Source: Athripsodes cinereus (lineage: Eukaryota; Arthropoda; Insecta; Trichoptera; Leptoceridae). From it: a stretch of 64,000 nt of DNA. Shown in pieces: positions 63,527-64,000 of the stretch. A program made the translations under genes and the position numbers. The DNA lies in NCBI GenBank assembly GCA_947579605.1, contig OX388327.1, positions 1,103,122 to 1,167,121 on the forward strand, in the 5' to 3' direction. A model generated the notes under the pieces. The model did not search any database, was not told the DNA's origin, and saw nothing but the letters and a program-made list of their open reading frames with translations. Position 1 is the stretch's first letter; every line of letters starts with the position of its first letter.

Positions 63527-64000
63527 TTATTATTATTATTACTGACAAAGAGACGATTCTTACAGGGATCATTACAGCAGAAGGCCAATGCGATCCCAGA
63601 AGAAAATCAACAACATCTAGACAACAACACAACAATTACAACACATTCTCAATCTTCCTGACAAACTCCGCATACGTCACGCCAAATATATCAATGTGTC
63701 TAGCCAGACCGTTAAATATTTGAATAGCCCTTCCTATTGGCGACTTTGCCAATATGTTTGTTCTACTTTGAGGCTGATAAAAAAATCGTGATGCCGAGAA
63801 CGTCCATATGCATCGGGAACATATTATGTTAAAATTTTCCAGTATTATTGGATTAAATATGATACCATTGATCAATTTGAAAAAGTGACGAGCACAGAAT
63901 ATATCTCGGCGATGTTCCAACGTATCGTATCCAAGACAACCCATTACGAACGAAGATGGAAACAGGTAGGGATAATATTCATATATCTTCCAATACAGCG
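63527..64000 (-). pseudogene. LINE RT C-terminus with (AAT)n tail, runs off the window
   Basis: The minus frame is open from the window edge (64000) to a stop at 63636. It has FVMGCLGYDTLEHRRDIFCA, RHFFKLINGIIFNPIILENF and SPIGRAIQIFNGLARHIDIF, the conserved C-terminal block of many non-LTR RTs (GY.TLE.RR...FF..LING). The 3'UTR of about 100 bp ends in an (AAT)n run at 63523-63540. The RT core, if present, lies beyond the window. An older copy of this 3' end is at 4864-5101. Confidence 0.8.

Overview
This window looks like a transposon-dense intergenic or intronic stretch of an insect genome, most likely a moth or butterfly. Four things point there: very AT-rich DNA; tRNA-headed SINEs with intact box B; non-LTR (LINE), piggyBac-like and Penelope-like remnants of insect type; and a non-autonomous Helitron whose ends (AAATTCTCGTGTCACAGTG at the left, GTTTGCCAGGTCAGCTAG at the right) I recall as typical of Lepidoptera. 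I cannot name a species. I see no intact host gene. The only host-derived sequence I recognise is a damaged, intronless copy of a calexcitin-like EF-hand protein at about 8.6-8.9 kb.

Layout. 0-8.6 kb: RTE-like LINE 3' relics, a 384-bp palindrome, a three-layer nest (LINE tail inside a SINE inside a Helitron), foldback elements, a SINE and a decayed tandem repeat. 8.6-13.3 kb: the calexcitin retro-pseudogene, an 11-copy 23-bp minisatellite, a 222-bp palindrome and unassigned DNA. 13.4-15.3 kb: a 5'-truncated LINE with an open reverse-transcriptase (RT) frame. 15.3-18.1 kb: LINE relics and a short duplication. 18.1-23.8 kb: a 5.7-kb I-like LINE with gag, endonuclease, RT and RNase H. It is bounded by a 13-bp target-site duplication and has an internally inverted 5' segment, the hallmark of twin priming. 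25.5-29.5 kb: a hairpin MITE carrying a SINE, a decayed piggyBac-like element and an RTE-like tail. 31.5-41.8 kb: more relics, plus a 1.43-kb TA-flanked inverted-repeat element sitting cleanly inside an older RTE-like frame. 41.9-43.4 kb: an RNase H LINE 3' end inserted in a 105-bp tandem repeat. 47-50.7 kb: LINE relics. 51.1-55.9 kb: an apparently full-length LINE with an intact 1000-aa endonuclease/RT frame, preceded with a 4-nt overlap by an unusual Cys/Tyr-rich 427-aa frame. 56.6-57.4 kb: a GC-rich, TATA-bearing island. 57.4-64 kb: RTE relics, SINEs, a Penelope-like GIY-YIG 3' end, tandem repeats, and a LINE C-terminus that runs off the window.

The parts do not form a pathway. They are a stratigraphy of insertions, several of which can be ordered in time because one interrupts another. 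The strongest observations are the twin-primed I-like element with its exact duplication, the TA-inserted element whose removal restores an older reading frame, the three-layer Helitron/SINE/LINE nest, and the odd 427-aa frame coupled to the intact LINE. Coordinates of RTE-like and repeat relics are approximate, because their edges were judged by eye.
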